A DNA stretch of 64,000 nt from Cellulomonas dongxiuzhuiae. GTDB taxonomy: Bacteria > Actinomycetota > Actinomycetes > Actinomycetales > Cellulomonadaceae. The position numbers were made by a program, and so were the translations under genes. Where the stretch lies: contig NZ_CP076023.1 of the NCBI RefSeq assembly GCF_018623035.1, positions 1,054,001-1,118,000 of the forward strand, given 5' to 3'. Shown here in pieces: positions 39,206 through 49,620 of this stretch; the stretch's first letter is position 1; the number at the start of each line of letters is the position of its first letter. The notes below the pieces were generated by a model. The model searched no databases. It was not told where the DNA came from and saw only the letters and a list, made by a program, of their open reading frames with translations.

Positions 39206-40804
39206 ATGAGCCCCCGCACCACCGGCGCGGCTGCCGCGGCAGCACCCCGTACCCCGCCCACCGTCGTGCTGCACGGCGCGAGCGTCGTCGACTCCCCGCT
39301 CCTCACGGACGGGTCGGTCGACGCGGTCGCGGTGCAGGTCGCGCCCGGAAGGGCGGGTGACGACGCGCTGCAGCCACGGTCGGGCACGCCGCAGGTGGCC
39401 GCGCGCTACGGCATCGACCTGTCGGAGCTGGCGGAGCGCGCCGGTCTGACGGGCGCCGCGGGGGAGGCGTTCACCGTCCACCTGCCGCTGCCCGTCGGAT
39501 CGTCCGTCGAGCTGCCGTGGGCAGGGCTGCCGCCGCGCATCGTGCTCGTCGGCGTCGGCGACGAGGGTCCCACCGCGCTGCGGCGCGCGGGGGCCGCGCT
39601 CGCCCGCGCGACCCGCGGCCTGCGCCGCGTGGCCGCGACCGTCGGCGCGCAGTCCCACCACGACGACGCGGGCGCGGCGCAGGCCGCGCGCGCCGTCACC
39701 GAGGGCTACCTGCTCGCCGCGTACAGCCACCCGCGCATCTCGGCGACGCCGGACACGAAGGCGGCTGCCGAGCTGGTGCTGCTGGGCCGCGAAGGCGCGG
39801 CCGTGGCCGCGGCGGTCGAGACGGCGCGCATCGGCGCGGAGGCGACCTGGCTGGTCCGGGACCTCGCGAACACCCCCTCGGACGTCAAGAACCCCGCGTG
39901 GATGGCAGACCGCGCGCGCCGGCTCGGGACGAAGGCCGGGCTCGACGTGCAGGTGCTCGGTCCGCGTGAGCTCGCCGCGGGCGGGTTCGGCGGCATCCTC
40001 GCCGTGGGGTCCGGCTCCGCGTCGTCGCCGCGCCTCGTGCGCGTCTCGTACACACCGGCGGGCGCCGGCGGGCGGCACGTCGTGGTCGTCGGCAAGGGCA
40101 TCACCTACGACACGGGCGGCCTGTCCATCAAGCCGCGCGAGGCCATGGTCCCCATGAAGACGGACATGGCGGGGTCGGCCGTCGCGCTCGCGACCGTCCT
40201 CGCGGCCGCGCGGGCGCAGGTCCCGCACCGGGTCACCGCGGTGCTGCCGCTCGCGGAGAACCACTTCGGCGCCGCGTCGTACCGGCCCGGCGACGTCGTG
40301 ACGATCCACGGCGGCACGACCGTCGAGATCGCCAACACGGACGCCGAGGGCCGCCTCGTGCTCGCCGACGCCCTCGCGTGGGCCGACGCGACGCTCGACC
40401 CCGACGTGCTCGTCGACGTCGCGACCCTCACGGGGGCCGCGACGCTCGGGCTGGGCCGGCAGCACGCCGCGCTGTACGGGACGGACGACGCGCTCGTCGC
40501 GGCGCTCACCGCCGCGGGCGACCGCACGGGCGAGCTCGTCTGGCACATGCCGCTCGTCGCCGACTACGAGGAGGCGGTCCGCTCGTCGGTCGCGGACCTG
40601 CGGCACGTGCCCGAGGACCGCAGGATCGGGGGCGGGTCGATCACGGCCGCGCTCTTCCTGCGCAGGTTCGTCGGCGGACGCACGTGGGCGCACCTCGACA
40701 TCGCCGGCACGGGCCGCTCGACGTCCGACAAGCACGAGATCACCGAGGGTGCCACCGGCTACGGGGCGCGGCTGCTGCTGGAGTACCTGAGCACGCTCGA
40801 CTGA
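39206..40804 (+). CDS. pepA: leucyl aminopeptidase (M17)
   Basis: Two-metal cytosolic aminopeptidase that trims N-terminal residues; 532 residues. The C-terminal catalytic domain has VGKGITYDTGGLSIKP (metal Lys/Asp), MKTDMAGSAVALATVLAAA, the family signature NTDAEGRLVLADAL and the GGGSITAALFLRRFV loop. The N-terminal macro-like domain is more variable with an Ala-rich extension. ATG at 39206 has no clear ribosome binding site and may depend on reading through from the DUF3117 gene. Two hairpins follow before the convergent methyltransferase. Confidence 0.95.
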   Translation: MSPRTTGAAAAAAPRTPPTVVLHGASVVDSPLLTDGSVDAVAVQVAPGRAGDDALQPRSGTPQVAARYGIDLSELAERAGLTGAAGEAFTVHLPLPVGSSVELPWAGLPPRIVLVGVGDEGPTALRRAGAALARATRGLRRVAATVGAQSHHDDAGAAQAARAVTEGYLLAAYSHPRISATPDTKAAAELVLLGREGAAVAAAVETARIGAEATWLVRDLANTPSDVKNPAWMADRARRLGTKAGLDVQVLGPRELAAGGFGGILAVGSGSASSPRLVRVSYTPAGAGGRHVVVVGKGITYDTGGLSIKPREAMVPMKTDMAGSAVALATVLAAARAQVPHRVTAVLPLAENHFGAASYRPGDVVTIHGGTTVEIANTDAEGRLVLADALAWADATLDPDVLVDVATLTGAATLGLGRQHAALYGTDDALVAALTAAGDRTGELVWHMPLVADYEEAVRSSVADLRHVPEDRRIGGGSITAALFLRRFVGGRTWAHLDIAGTGRSTSDKHEITEGATGYGARLLLEYLSTLD

Positions 40805-40810
40805 CCGGGA

Positions 40811-40840
40811 CGCCCGGGCCGCCGGTGGCGTGCCCGGGCG
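40811..40840 (+). terminator. hairpin after pepA
   Basis: Nine-base arms CGCCCGGGC (40811–40819) and GCCCGGGCG (40832–40840) with a 12-nt loop, 6 bp after the pepA stop. Confidence 0.6.
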
Positions 40841-40851
40841 AAGGACCGGCG

Positions 40852-40879
40852 GAGGCGCCGCGGACCGGACCGGCGCCTC
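40852..40879. terminator. second hairpin between convergent pepA and methyltransferase genes
   Basis: Arms GAGGCGCCG (40852–40860) and CGGCGCCTC (40871–40879) with a 10-nt loop. The right arm overlaps the methyltransferase stop, so it could work for the pepA transcript and, less well, on the other strand. Confidence 0.5.
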
Positions 40880-41510
40880 AGCGGCGGACGGCCACCAGCA
40901 GGCCCTCGCCGACGGGCAGGAGCGCGGGCACCAGCCGGTCGTCGCCACGGACGTGGCGGCCGACGTCGCGCACGGTCGTCGTCGCCTCGTCGCGCCGCGC
41001 CGGGTCGGCGACGCGGTCGTGCCACAGCGCGTCGTCGACCGCGAGGACGCCCCCGGGTCGCAGCAGCCGCACGGCCTGCTCGACGTAGGCGGGGTAGTTC
41101 TCGACGTCCGCGTCGACGACCACCATGTCGTAGCCGCCGTCGGTGAGGCGGGGCAGCACGTCCATCGCCCGTCCCGAGATCGCGCGCGTGCGGGTGCTGC
41201 GCACGCCCTCCTCGGCGAACGCCTCCTTAGCGGCGCGCTGGTGCTCGAGCTCGAGGTCGATCGTCGTCAGGACCCCGTCGGCCGGCATGCCGCGCAGCAG
41301 GTACAGCGAGCCGACCCCGGCGCCCGTGCCGACCTCGACGACCGCGCGGGCCTGCGCCGCGGCGGCGAGCACGCGCAGCGCGGCGCCCGCGCCGGGCAGC
41401 ACCGGGGTGCAGCCGAGGTGGGACGCCCGCTCACGGGCGCGCAGGACCACGTCGTCCTCGTCGAGGAACTCCTCGCAGTACACCCAGCTCTGCGCCTTGT
41501 CGGTGGAGAT
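40878..41510 (-). CDS. SAM-dependent O-methyltransferase (Rv1220c-like)
   Basis: Class I methyltransferase of about 210 residues, catechol-O-methyltransferase/caffeoyl-CoA type. The SAM site is ARAVVEVGTGAGVGSLYLLR; acidic motif TTIDLELEHQRAAKEAF; then DMVVVDADVENYPAY and LAVDDALWHDRV. The conserved N-terminus STDKAQSWVYCEEFLDEDD begins just after an ATC codon at 41510; there is no ATG, GTG or TTG in frame for more than 200 bp upstream, although GAGGAGG lies 5 nt before the ATC. Either ATC is used, or the start is the GTG at 41483, which would cut conserved residues. Divergent from sigE, as in M. tuberculosis. Confidence 0.8.
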   Translation of the reverse strand: MSTDKAQSWVYCEEFLDEDDVVLRARERASHLGCTPVLPGAGAALRVLAAAAQARAVVEVGTGAGVGSLYLLRGMPADGVLTTIDLELEHQRAAKEAFAEEGVRSTRTRAISGRAMDVLPRLTDGGYDMVVVDADVENYPAYVEQAVRLLRPGGVLAVDDALWHDRVADPARRDEATTTVRDVGRHVRGDDRLVPALLPVGEGLLVAVRR

Positions 41511-41735
41511 GACGGCCTCCTCGTCGCGCGCGCCCCGGACGGGCTCGCCTCGGCGCCAGCGTAGTCCCGTGCACCCCGCCGCCCTGCGCGCCGCGCCCCG
41601 TCGTGCGGCCGGCGACGACCGTGGACGGCCACCGCGGACGCCGCCCGGTTCCGCCCACGACGAACACGGGTCCGGCCGAGGCCCTCGGCCTGGGAGAATG
41701 ACGTCCCGCGAGCCGATCGAGGAGAACCCCTGCTG

Positions 41736-42329
41736 ATGAGCGTCCAGCCCGCCGAGTGGCAGGCCCCGTCGTGGGAGGAGATCGTCCGGGAGCACTCCGG
41801 GCGCGTGTACCGCCTCGCGTACCGGCTGACCGGCAACCGGCACGACGCCGAGGACCTCACGCAGGAGACGTTCGTCCGGGTGTTCCGGTCCCTGCACACC
41901 TACAGCCCCGGCACGTTCGAGGGCTGGCTCCACCGGATCACGACCAACCTCTTCCTCGACCAGGCGCGCCGGCGCCAGCGCGTGCGCATCGAGCCGATCG
42001 GGGACGACTCCGAGCGCTGGTCGTCGCCGGACCTCCTCGCGACACCCGAGCGCGCGTTCGAGGTGGCGAACCTCGACCACGACGTGCAGCGCGCGCTCGA
42101 CGACCTGCCGCCCGAGTACCGGGCCGCCGTGGTGCTGTGCGACATCGAGGGCCTGTCCTACGAGGAGATCGCGGTCACCCTCGGCATCAAGCTCGGCACC
42201 GTGCGCTCGCGGATCCACCGGGCGCGGGCACGCCTGCGGATCGCGCTCGAGCACCGGCGGCCGCTCGACACCACGGCCGGCACCACCGCGGAGGCGCTCG
42301 CCCCCGACGCGGCGGAGGTGGCCGGATGA
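41736..42329 (+). CDS. sigE: ECF RNA polymerase sigma factor SigE
   Basis: Extracytoplasmic-stress sigma factor of 197 residues. Region 2: [20 protein letters not shown] with [20 protein letters not shown]; region 4: [20 protein letters not shown], then [24 protein letters not shown] helix-turn-helix. ATG at 41736 follows GAGGAG at 41719–41724. A GAGAAT box near 41693 could be its -10. Its anti-sigma factor gene follows with ATGA overlap and the protease htrA comes next, the arrangement known from mycobacteria, where SigE responds to envelope and oxidative stress. Confidence 0.96.
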   Translation: MSVQPAEWQAPSWEEIVREHSGRVYRLAYRLTGNRHDAEDLTQETFVRVFRSLHTYSPGTFEGWLHRITTNLFLDQARRRQRVRIEPIGDDSERWSSPDLLATPERAFEVANLDHDVQRALDDLPPEYRAAVVLCDIEGLSYEEIAVTLGIKLGTVRSRIHRARARLRIALEHRRPLDTTAGTTAEALAPDAAEVAG

Positions 42330-43246
42330 TGCACCTCGGGTCCCGCATCAGCGCGCTCGTCGACGGGCAGCTCGACCCCACGGCGACCGAGCGCGCGCTC
42401 GCGCACGTCGCCACGTGCGGCTCGTGCGCGCGCGAGCTCGCCGCGGCCCGTGCCGCACGGCGGGCTCTCGCCGGGGCCGAGCCGGTGGAGCCGCCCGAGG
42501 ACCTGACCGCGCGCCTGCTGTCGATGTCGGCGCAGTCCCGGCCGCCCGTGCCGCAGGGACCGTCGCAGCGCGACCCGTTCGCCGTCGCCGGCGGGGCGGC
42601 GCTGCCGTTCGCGGCGACGCACGCGCTGCGTGGCGACGTGCTCGCCCGCCGGACGCCCGTCCGGCTGGTCGTCGGGTCGATGGCCGGTCTCGGCGCCGTC
42701 GCGGCGGGCCTCTTCCTGCTGGGCGAGCGGCCCGTGGTGACGCCGTCGAGCCACCCGGCGGCCGCGCTCGGCCTGCTCGCGCACACGTCGACCCCCGCGA
42801 CCGGGTCCGGCGGCGTGCCCGCGGACGACGAGACGGTCGCGTGGCTGCGCGGGCAGGGGTGGACCTTTCCCGGCACGCTGCCGCAGGGGTGGCACATCGG
42901 CTCGATCAGCTGGTCCACGACCGGTCCGCAGGTCCTCGAGGTCGACGTCACGGGTCCCAGCGGGGCGTACGTCGTGACCGAGCAGCAGGGCCGCCTCGAC
43001 ACCGACGCGCTCGCCGGGGCCCCCGTCCGCGAGGTCGGCGGGCGCCAGGTGCACGTGCTGTCCGCCGAGCCGTGGCAGGTGGCCTGGCAGTCGGGGTCGA
43101 CCGTCGTGCAGGTCGTCGCCTCGCAGGACGAGGGGGAGATCGACGCGCTGGTCGCGGCCTTCCCGTCCGCGGGGTACGACGACACCGTGACCGGTCGCAT
43201 CGGCCGCGGCTGGCAGACGGTCTCGGCCGTGTGGGAGCGCCCGTGA
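42326..43246 (+). CDS. rseA: anti-sigma factor RseA, zinc-binding type
   Basis: Membrane-spanning anti-sigma factor of 306 residues that binds SigE. The ZAS motif H-x3-C-x2-C is His27, Cys31, Cys34 (HVATCGSC). A single hydrophobic stretch ([20 protein letters not shown], about 112–131) separates the cytoplasmic part from an extracellular C-terminal domain of about 170 residues, longer than in the mycobacterial protein. Coupled to sigE (ATGA) and to htrA (GTGA). The long external part may sense envelope state or be a protease target; this is inference. Confidence 0.9.
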   Translation: MMHLGSRISALVDGQLDPTATERALAHVATCGSCARELAAARAARRALAGAEPVEPPEDLTARLLSMSAQSRPPVPQGPSQRDPFAVAGGAALPFAATHALRGDVLARRTPVRLVVGSMAGLGAVAAGLFLLGERPVVTPSSHPAAALGLLAHTSTPATGSGGVPADDETVAWLRGQGWTFPGTLPQGWHIGSISWSTTGPQVLEVDVTGPSGAYVVTEQQGRLDTDALAGAPVREVGGRQVHVLSAEPWQVAWQSGSTVVQVVASQDEGEIDALVAAFPSAGYDDTVTGRIGRGWQTVSAVWERP

Positions 43247-44793
43247 GCGAGGCCGGCGCCGGGTCCGCCGGTCCCCCGGACGGGAGCCCGCCGGTGGCGC
43301 CGCCACCCGCGCCCGCCCTGCCGGTGGCGCCGCCACCCGCCCCCGCCCTGCCGGTGGCGCCGCCACCCGTGCCCCCGCTGCCGGTGGCGCCGCCACCCGC
43401 GCCCGCCCCGGTGGCGCTCTTCGCGGCTCCGTCGTCGTACCGGCGCGCGCGGGTCGAGGACGCCCCGCCGGTCGGCACCCCACCGCAAGCCGCACCGGCT
43501 GCCCCGGGACCGTCGTCGTCCGCGCCCACGTCGTCCGTACCGACGTCCACGCTCCACCCGCCGCAGCCGACGCCGTTCGCGCGGCCCGGCACACCGCCAC
43601 CGGGTGCCGGGCAGCATGGGGTGGCGGAGGTCCCGCACTCCGCTGCGCCGGCGACTCCTGCGCACGCGACGCGGCCCGCACGCCGTCGCCGACGACGCGC
43701 GATGTCGGCCGCCTGGGTCGCTCCGCTCGTGGTGCTGTCGATGGCCGCGGGGTTCCTCGGTGGCCTGCTGGGGGACCGCGTGGTGCCGGACGACGGACGC
43801 CGGGCCGACGCGGGCCTGCCGTCCGTGCCGGCACCCGCGGCGCAGGTCGACCGGGCGCCCGGGTCGGTCGCCGGCATCGCCGCGGGTGTCCTGCCGAGCG
43901 TCGTGTCGCTCGAGGTGACGACGTCCGACGGTGCGTCGTCGGGCTCGGGCTTCGTGCTGCGTCAGGACGGGTACGTGCTCACCAACAACCACGTCGTCGC
44001 GGGTGCGGCCGACGGGTCGCTGGTCGTGCAGTTCGCCGACGGTGCCGAGCTGCCGGGCACCGTCGTGGGCGCCACCGGGGACTACGACCTGGCCGTCGTC
44101 AAGGTCGACGCGACGGGGTTGACGCCGCTCGCGCTCGGTGACTCGGACGAGGTCGTCGTCGGGGACCCCGTCGTCGCCATCGGTGCGCCGTTGGGCCTCG
44201 TCGGCACCGTCACCACCGGCATCATCAGCGCGCTCAACCGGCCCGTGGTGGCGGGCGGTGACGACGACGGCACGGCGTACATCAACGCGATCCAGACCGA
44301 CGCCGCGATCAACCCCGGGAACTCGGGAGGGCCGCTCGTCAACGCGCGGGGCGAGGTCGTGGGCATCAACTCCGCGATCGCGCAGCTGCCCGGGCGGCTC
44401 ACGGGCGTCGGGAGCATCGGGCTGGGTTTCGCCATCCCGTCGAACCAGGCGCGCCGCACGGCCGAGCAGCTCATCGAGACGGGACGGGCGACCTACCCGG
44501 TGATCGGGGTGCTGCTGGACCCGGAGTACTCCGGCGAGGGCGTGCGCGTCTACGAGCAGAACCCCCGCGACACCTCGGCGGTCACGAAGGACGGCCCGGC
44601 CGACCGCGCGGGCATCCGCCTCGGCGACGTGATCCTCGCGATCGACGGCCGGCCGGTGACCGCGTCGGAGGAGCTCATCGTGGCGATCCGCGCCCGCGAG
44701 GTGGGCGACACGATCGTGCTGCGCGTGCGCACCGGTGACACCGAACGCGACGTGCGCGTGCGGCTCGCCGAGGGGCGTGCGTCCCCGGGCTGA
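43243..44793 (+). CDS. htrA: HtrA/DegP-like membrane serine protease
   Basis: Membrane-anchored protease for misfolded envelope proteins, 516 residues. A proline-rich cytoplasmic N-terminus (about 15–60, four decapeptide repeats) leads via a low-complexity stretch to one membrane helix (WVAPLVVLSMAAGFLGGLLG, near 155–175). The trypsin-like domain has the triad His250 (NNHVV), Asp282 (GDYDLAV) and Ser361 (NPGNSGGPL); a C-terminal PDZ domain includes GPADRAGIRLGDVILAIDGR. Coupled to rseA; could take part in RseA turnover, as proposed in mycobacteria. Confidence 0.95.
   Translation: MSEAGAGSAGPPDGSPPVAPPPAPALPVAPPPAPALPVAPPPVPPLPVAPPPAPAPVALFAAPSSYRRARVEDAPPVGTPPQAAPAAPGPSSSAPTSSVPTSTLHPPQPTPFARPGTPPPGAGQHGVAEVPHSAAPATPAHATRPARRRRRRAMSAAWVAPLVVLSMAAGFLGGLLGDRVVPDDGRRADAGLPSVPAPAAQVDRAPGSVAGIAAGVLPSVVSLEVTTSDGASSGSGFVLRQDGYVLTNNHVVAGAADGSLVVQFADGAELPGTVVGATGDYDLAVVKVDATGLTPLALGDSDEVVVGDPVVAIGAPLGLVGTVTTGIISALNRPVVAGGDDDGTAYINAIQTDAAINPGNSGGPLVNARGEVVGINSAIAQLPGRLTGVGSIGLGFAIPSNQARRTAEQLIETGRATYPVIGVLLDPEYSGEGVRVYEQNPRDTSAVTKDGPADRAGIRLGDVILAIDGRPVTASEELIVAIRAREVGDTIVLRVRTGDTERDVRVRLAEGRASPG
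43291..43410 (+). repeat. 30-bp tandem repeat, four units, at the htrA 5' end
   Basis: Units start at 43291, 43321, 43351 and 43381 and differ at few positions. Each encodes P-V-A-P-P-P-x-P-x-L or close. The 30-bp period keeps the reading frame. Confidence 0.95.
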
Positions 44794-44819
44794 CGCCGGG
44801 CTCGTCCGCGGCGTCGCGG

Positions 44820-44825
44820 TAACCT
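44820..44825 (+). promoter_or_regulatory. -10 element of tatB, probably leaderless
   Basis: TAACCT ends 6 nt before the GTG at 44832. It would uncouple tatB from the sigE–rseA–htrA transcript, whose last stop is 38 bp upstream. Confidence 0.6.
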
Positions 44826-44827
44826 GA

Positions 44828-46926
<2,099 letters not shown>

Positions 46927-46935
46927 CGTCACCCC

Positions 46936-47961
46936 ATGGCACGCCGCACCGACCCGCACGAGCGCACCGTCGTCGCACCGCCCGCGGGGGCGGGGGCGGC
47001 GCACGTGCACGCGGCGGAGCGTGCACCGGACCCGGTGCCCGCGCGCCGGTGGAAGCCCGGGTTCGGTGGGCTGGTCGAGCGGGGCAAGGCGCTCCTCGCC
47101 TGGTGGCAGGGGACGCGGCCCGCACGCGCCAACGCCCGGTTCGGGCAGGCGGGCGGCGGTCTGCTCACGGGCGGGCTCGCCTACACCGCGCTGTTCTCCG
47201 TGTTCGCGGGGCTGACCATCGGCTACACCGCGTTCATGGCGGTGCTGGGCGGCAACGCGGCCCTGCGCGAGACGGTCCTGCGCTCGATCGGTGAGTCGCT
47301 ACCGGGCCTCATCGCGACGGGGCCGGACGGCGGTGGCGGTCTGATCGAGCCGGACCAGCTCGTCCTGAGCCCCGGGGTGGGGGTCGCCGGCGTCGTCGCG
47401 GTCGTCGTGCTCCTCGTCACCGCGATCCGGGTGACCGCCGCGCTGCGCACCGCGCTGCGCGCGATGTTCGGTGCGCACGACGCGAACAACGTCGTCCTGG
47501 GCAAGCTCCGCGAGCTCGGCACCTTCGTCGGGATCGCTGCGGCCGTGCTCGTGTCGGCGCTGCTGGGCATCACCGTGACGACGGCGGCCGGCTGGCTCCT
47601 GGACACGCTGGGCTGGTCGGGCGCGTCGGCGGTCGTGCTGCGGGTCGCCGGCATCCTCGTGGCGTTCGTCGTCGACGCGGCCGTGTTCGTCATGCTCGTC
47701 CGTTTCCTGGCGGGCCAGGCGCCGCCCCGTCGTGACCTGCTGGGCGGCGCGGTCATCGCCGCCGCCGGGCTCGGGGTCGTGCGGGTGCTCGGCACGTCGG
47801 TCGTGGCCGGCTCGGTGCGCAGCGACCCCGTGCTGGCCTCGTTCGCGGTCGTCGGCGTGCTGCTGCTGTGGATCAACCTCATCGCGCGCATCGTGCTGCT
47901 GGCGGCGGCCTGGACCGCCGACCCGCCGGCAGCCGACCCCGCCCCCGTGAAGGCGCTGTGA
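46936..47961 (+). CDS. YihY/UPF0761 (BrkB-like) membrane protein
   Basis: Inner-membrane protein of 341 residues. After a polar N-terminus of about 65 residues come six hydrophobic segments, starting with GGGLLTGGLAYTALFSVFAG, whose G-L-A-Y-x-x-x-F-S pattern is the hallmark of the family, then VGVAGVVAVVVLLVTAIRVT, and ending in ASFAVVGVLLLWINLIARIV. Often misnamed ribonuclease BN; that activity is not supported. Function unknown. Lies 9 bp after the phosphoesterase gene. Confidence 0.88.
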   Translation: MARRTDPHERTVVAPPAGAGAAHVHAAERAPDPVPARRWKPGFGGLVERGKALLAWWQGTRPARANARFGQAGGGLLTGGLAYTALFSVFAGLTIGYTAFMAVLGGNAALRETVLRSIGESLPGLIATGPDGGGGLIEPDQLVLSPGVGVAGVVAVVVLLVTAIRVTAALRTALRAMFGAHDANNVVLGKLRELGTFVGIAAAVLVSALLGITVTTAAGWLLDTLGWSGASAVVLRVAGILVAFVVDAAVFVMLVRFLAGQAPPRRDLLGGAVIAAAGLGVVRVLGTSVVAGSVRSDPVLASFAVVGVLLLWINLIARIVLLAAAWTADPPAADPAPVKAL

Positions 47962-47998
47962 CCGCCGTTCGGACCGCGGGCGCTCGTCCGCCGTGGAC

Positions 47999-48775
47999 TC
48001 AGGCGGCGGAGGAGAGCGCGGCGAGCAGCGCGGGCAGACGCTCGACGTAGTCGCTCAGCGACGCCCGGGTGCGGGCCGGCTCGCCGACCTGCAGCAGGTT
48101 GAGCATGCCCTCGTCGCCCGCCTCCTGCCCGCCGGCGATGGTGTTTGTCGCGGCGGTCATCCGGGCCACGACGTGCCGCGCGACGTCACCGGCGGACGGG
48201 GCCGGTGCGCCCAGCGCGGCCGCCTGCCGCCCGTACGCCCCGACGAGGACGCCGAGGCGACGCGCACCCTGCGCGGGCCCGGGGTCGAGGAAGAACGGGA
48301 CGCCGCTCCAGGCGAGCATCGCGACGTCGTCGAGCGGCACGCCGGGCCCGGCGACGTCCCAGTCGAGCACGCCGACGATCTCGTCCGACCCCGGCTCGGC
48401 GACGAGCATGTTGTACAGCGTCGCGTCGTTGTGGCACACGATCTCGCCGGGGGCCAGGTCACGCTCCAGGAAGCGCCAGCGCACGCCCCCCGGCCGCAGG
48501 TCCGCGACCGCCGCGTGGTACCGGGCGAGCCACGCCGCCGCCGACGCGAGCCGCGCATCGGTCACCTCGGCGAGGTCGACGGGCACGCCGGGCAGGTGCG
48601 CGAGGACCTCGCGCCCGCGCGCGTCGAGCCCGTGCGGCTCCGGGACGCCGTCCAGGCCGCGGGCCCGGACGTGCGTCAGGAGCGCGTGCACCGCGGGCGT
48701 CCACGGACCTGCCGGGCGCCGCACCGTCGAGCCCACGCGGACGGCGCCCCCCACGTTGCCACCCGGCAGCCGCAC
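47999..48775 (-). CDS. aminoglycoside-phosphotransferase-fold (APH) kinase-like protein
   Basis: Small-molecule kinase fold of about 258 residues. The catalytic loop is EIVCHNDATLYNMLVAEPGS and the metal-binding Asp is in GVLDWDVAGPGVPLDDVAML. The substrate is unknown; proteins of this type near central-metabolism genes are usually not resistance enzymes. The start is uncertain: the frame stays open to the end of sdhB with plausible coding sequence (ALPRYVEPDGAATEV) but has no ATG, GTG or TTG before the GTG at 48775. A CTG at 48838 would overlap the sdhB stop as CTGA. Confidence 0.75.
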   Translation of the reverse strand: MRLPGGNVGGAVRVGSTVRRPAGPWTPAVHALLTHVRARGLDGVPEPHGLDARGREVLAHLPGVPVDLAEVTDARLASAAAWLARYHAAVADLRPGGVRWRFLERDLAPGEIVCHNDATLYNMLVAEPGSDEIVGVLDWDVAGPGVPLDDVAMLAWSGVPFFLDPGPAQGARRLGVLVGAYGRQAAALGAPAPSAGDVARHVVARMTAATNTIAGGQEAGDEGMLNLLQVGEPARTRASLSDYVERLPALLAALSSAA

Positions 48776-48834
48776 CTCGGTCGCGGCGCCGTCCGGCTCG
48801 ACGTACCGCGGCAGCGCCGCGGGCGGGGGACCGC

Positions 48835-49620
48835 TCAGAAGGCGCGCGTGATCATCGCGCGCTTCACCTCCTGGATCGCCTTCGTCACCTCGATGCCGCG
48901 CGGGCACGCCTCGGTGCAGTTGAAGGTCGTCCGGCAGCGCCAGACGCCCTCCTTGTCGTTGAGGATCTCGAGGCGCTGCGTGCCGCCCTCGTCGCGGCTG
49001 TCGAAGATGAACCGGTGCGCGTTGACGATCGCGGCGGGCCCGAAGTACTGGCCGTCGGTCCAGAAGACGGGGCACGACGACGTGCACGCGGCGCACAGGA
49101 TGCACTTGGTCGTGTCGTCGAAGCGCTCGCGCTGCTCGGGCGACTGCAGCCGCTCCTTCGTCGGCTCGGTGCCCGTCGTGATGAGGAACGGCATGATCTC
49201 GCGGTAGGACGCGAAGAACGGCTCCATGTCGACGACGAGGTCCTTGACGACCGGCAGGCCCTTGATGGGCTCGACGACGATCGGCTTGGACGGGTCGAGG
49301 TCCTTGAGCAGCGTCTTGCACGCGAGCCGGTTGCGGCCGTTGATCCGCATCGCGTCGGACCCGCAGATGCCGTGCGCGCAGGACCGGCGGAACGTCAGCG
49401 AGCCGTCGTGCTCCCACTTGATCTTGTGCAGGGCGTCGAGGACCCGGTCCGTGCCGTGCACGTCGACCGTGAACTCGTCCCAGCGCGGCTCGGCGACGAA
49501 GGCCGCGCCGAACGTCGGCATGTCCTCGTCCGACGGCAGGAACCGGCGGACCTTCAGCGTGACCTGGAAGGACGGCACGGCGCCGACCTCGGTGGCGGGG
49601 GCGTCCACGGTGGTGGTCAT
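48835..49620 (-). CDS. sdhB: succinate dehydrogenase iron-sulfur subunit
   Basis: Iron-sulfur subunit of complex II, 261 residues. The 2Fe-2S cluster lies in SCAHGICGSDAMRINGRNRL-A-C, the 4Fe-4S and 3Fe-4S clusters in CILCAACTSSCP and CTEACPRG. Typical R-R-F-L-P-S-D-E-D start of actinobacterial SdhB. ATG overlaps the sdhA stop as ATGA. Last of the sdhC–D–A–B genes. Confidence 0.97.
   Translation of the reverse strand: MTTTVDAPATEVGAVPSFQVTLKVRRFLPSDEDMPTFGAAFVAEPRWDEFTVDVHGTDRVLDALHKIKWEHDGSLTFRRSCAHGICGSDAMRINGRNRLACKTLLKDLDPSKPIVVEPIKGLPVVKDLVVDMEPFFASYREIMPFLITTGTEPTKERLQSPEQRERFDDTTKCILCAACTSSCPVFWTDGQYFGPAAIVNAHRFIFDSRDEGGTQRLEILNDKEGVWRCRTTFNCTEACPRGIEVTKAIQEVKRAMITRAF

Noticed and set aside
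47999..48775. Possible aminoglycoside resistance gene.
   Set aside because: The APH fold is shared by many metabolic kinases; gene context and divergence give no support for resistance.
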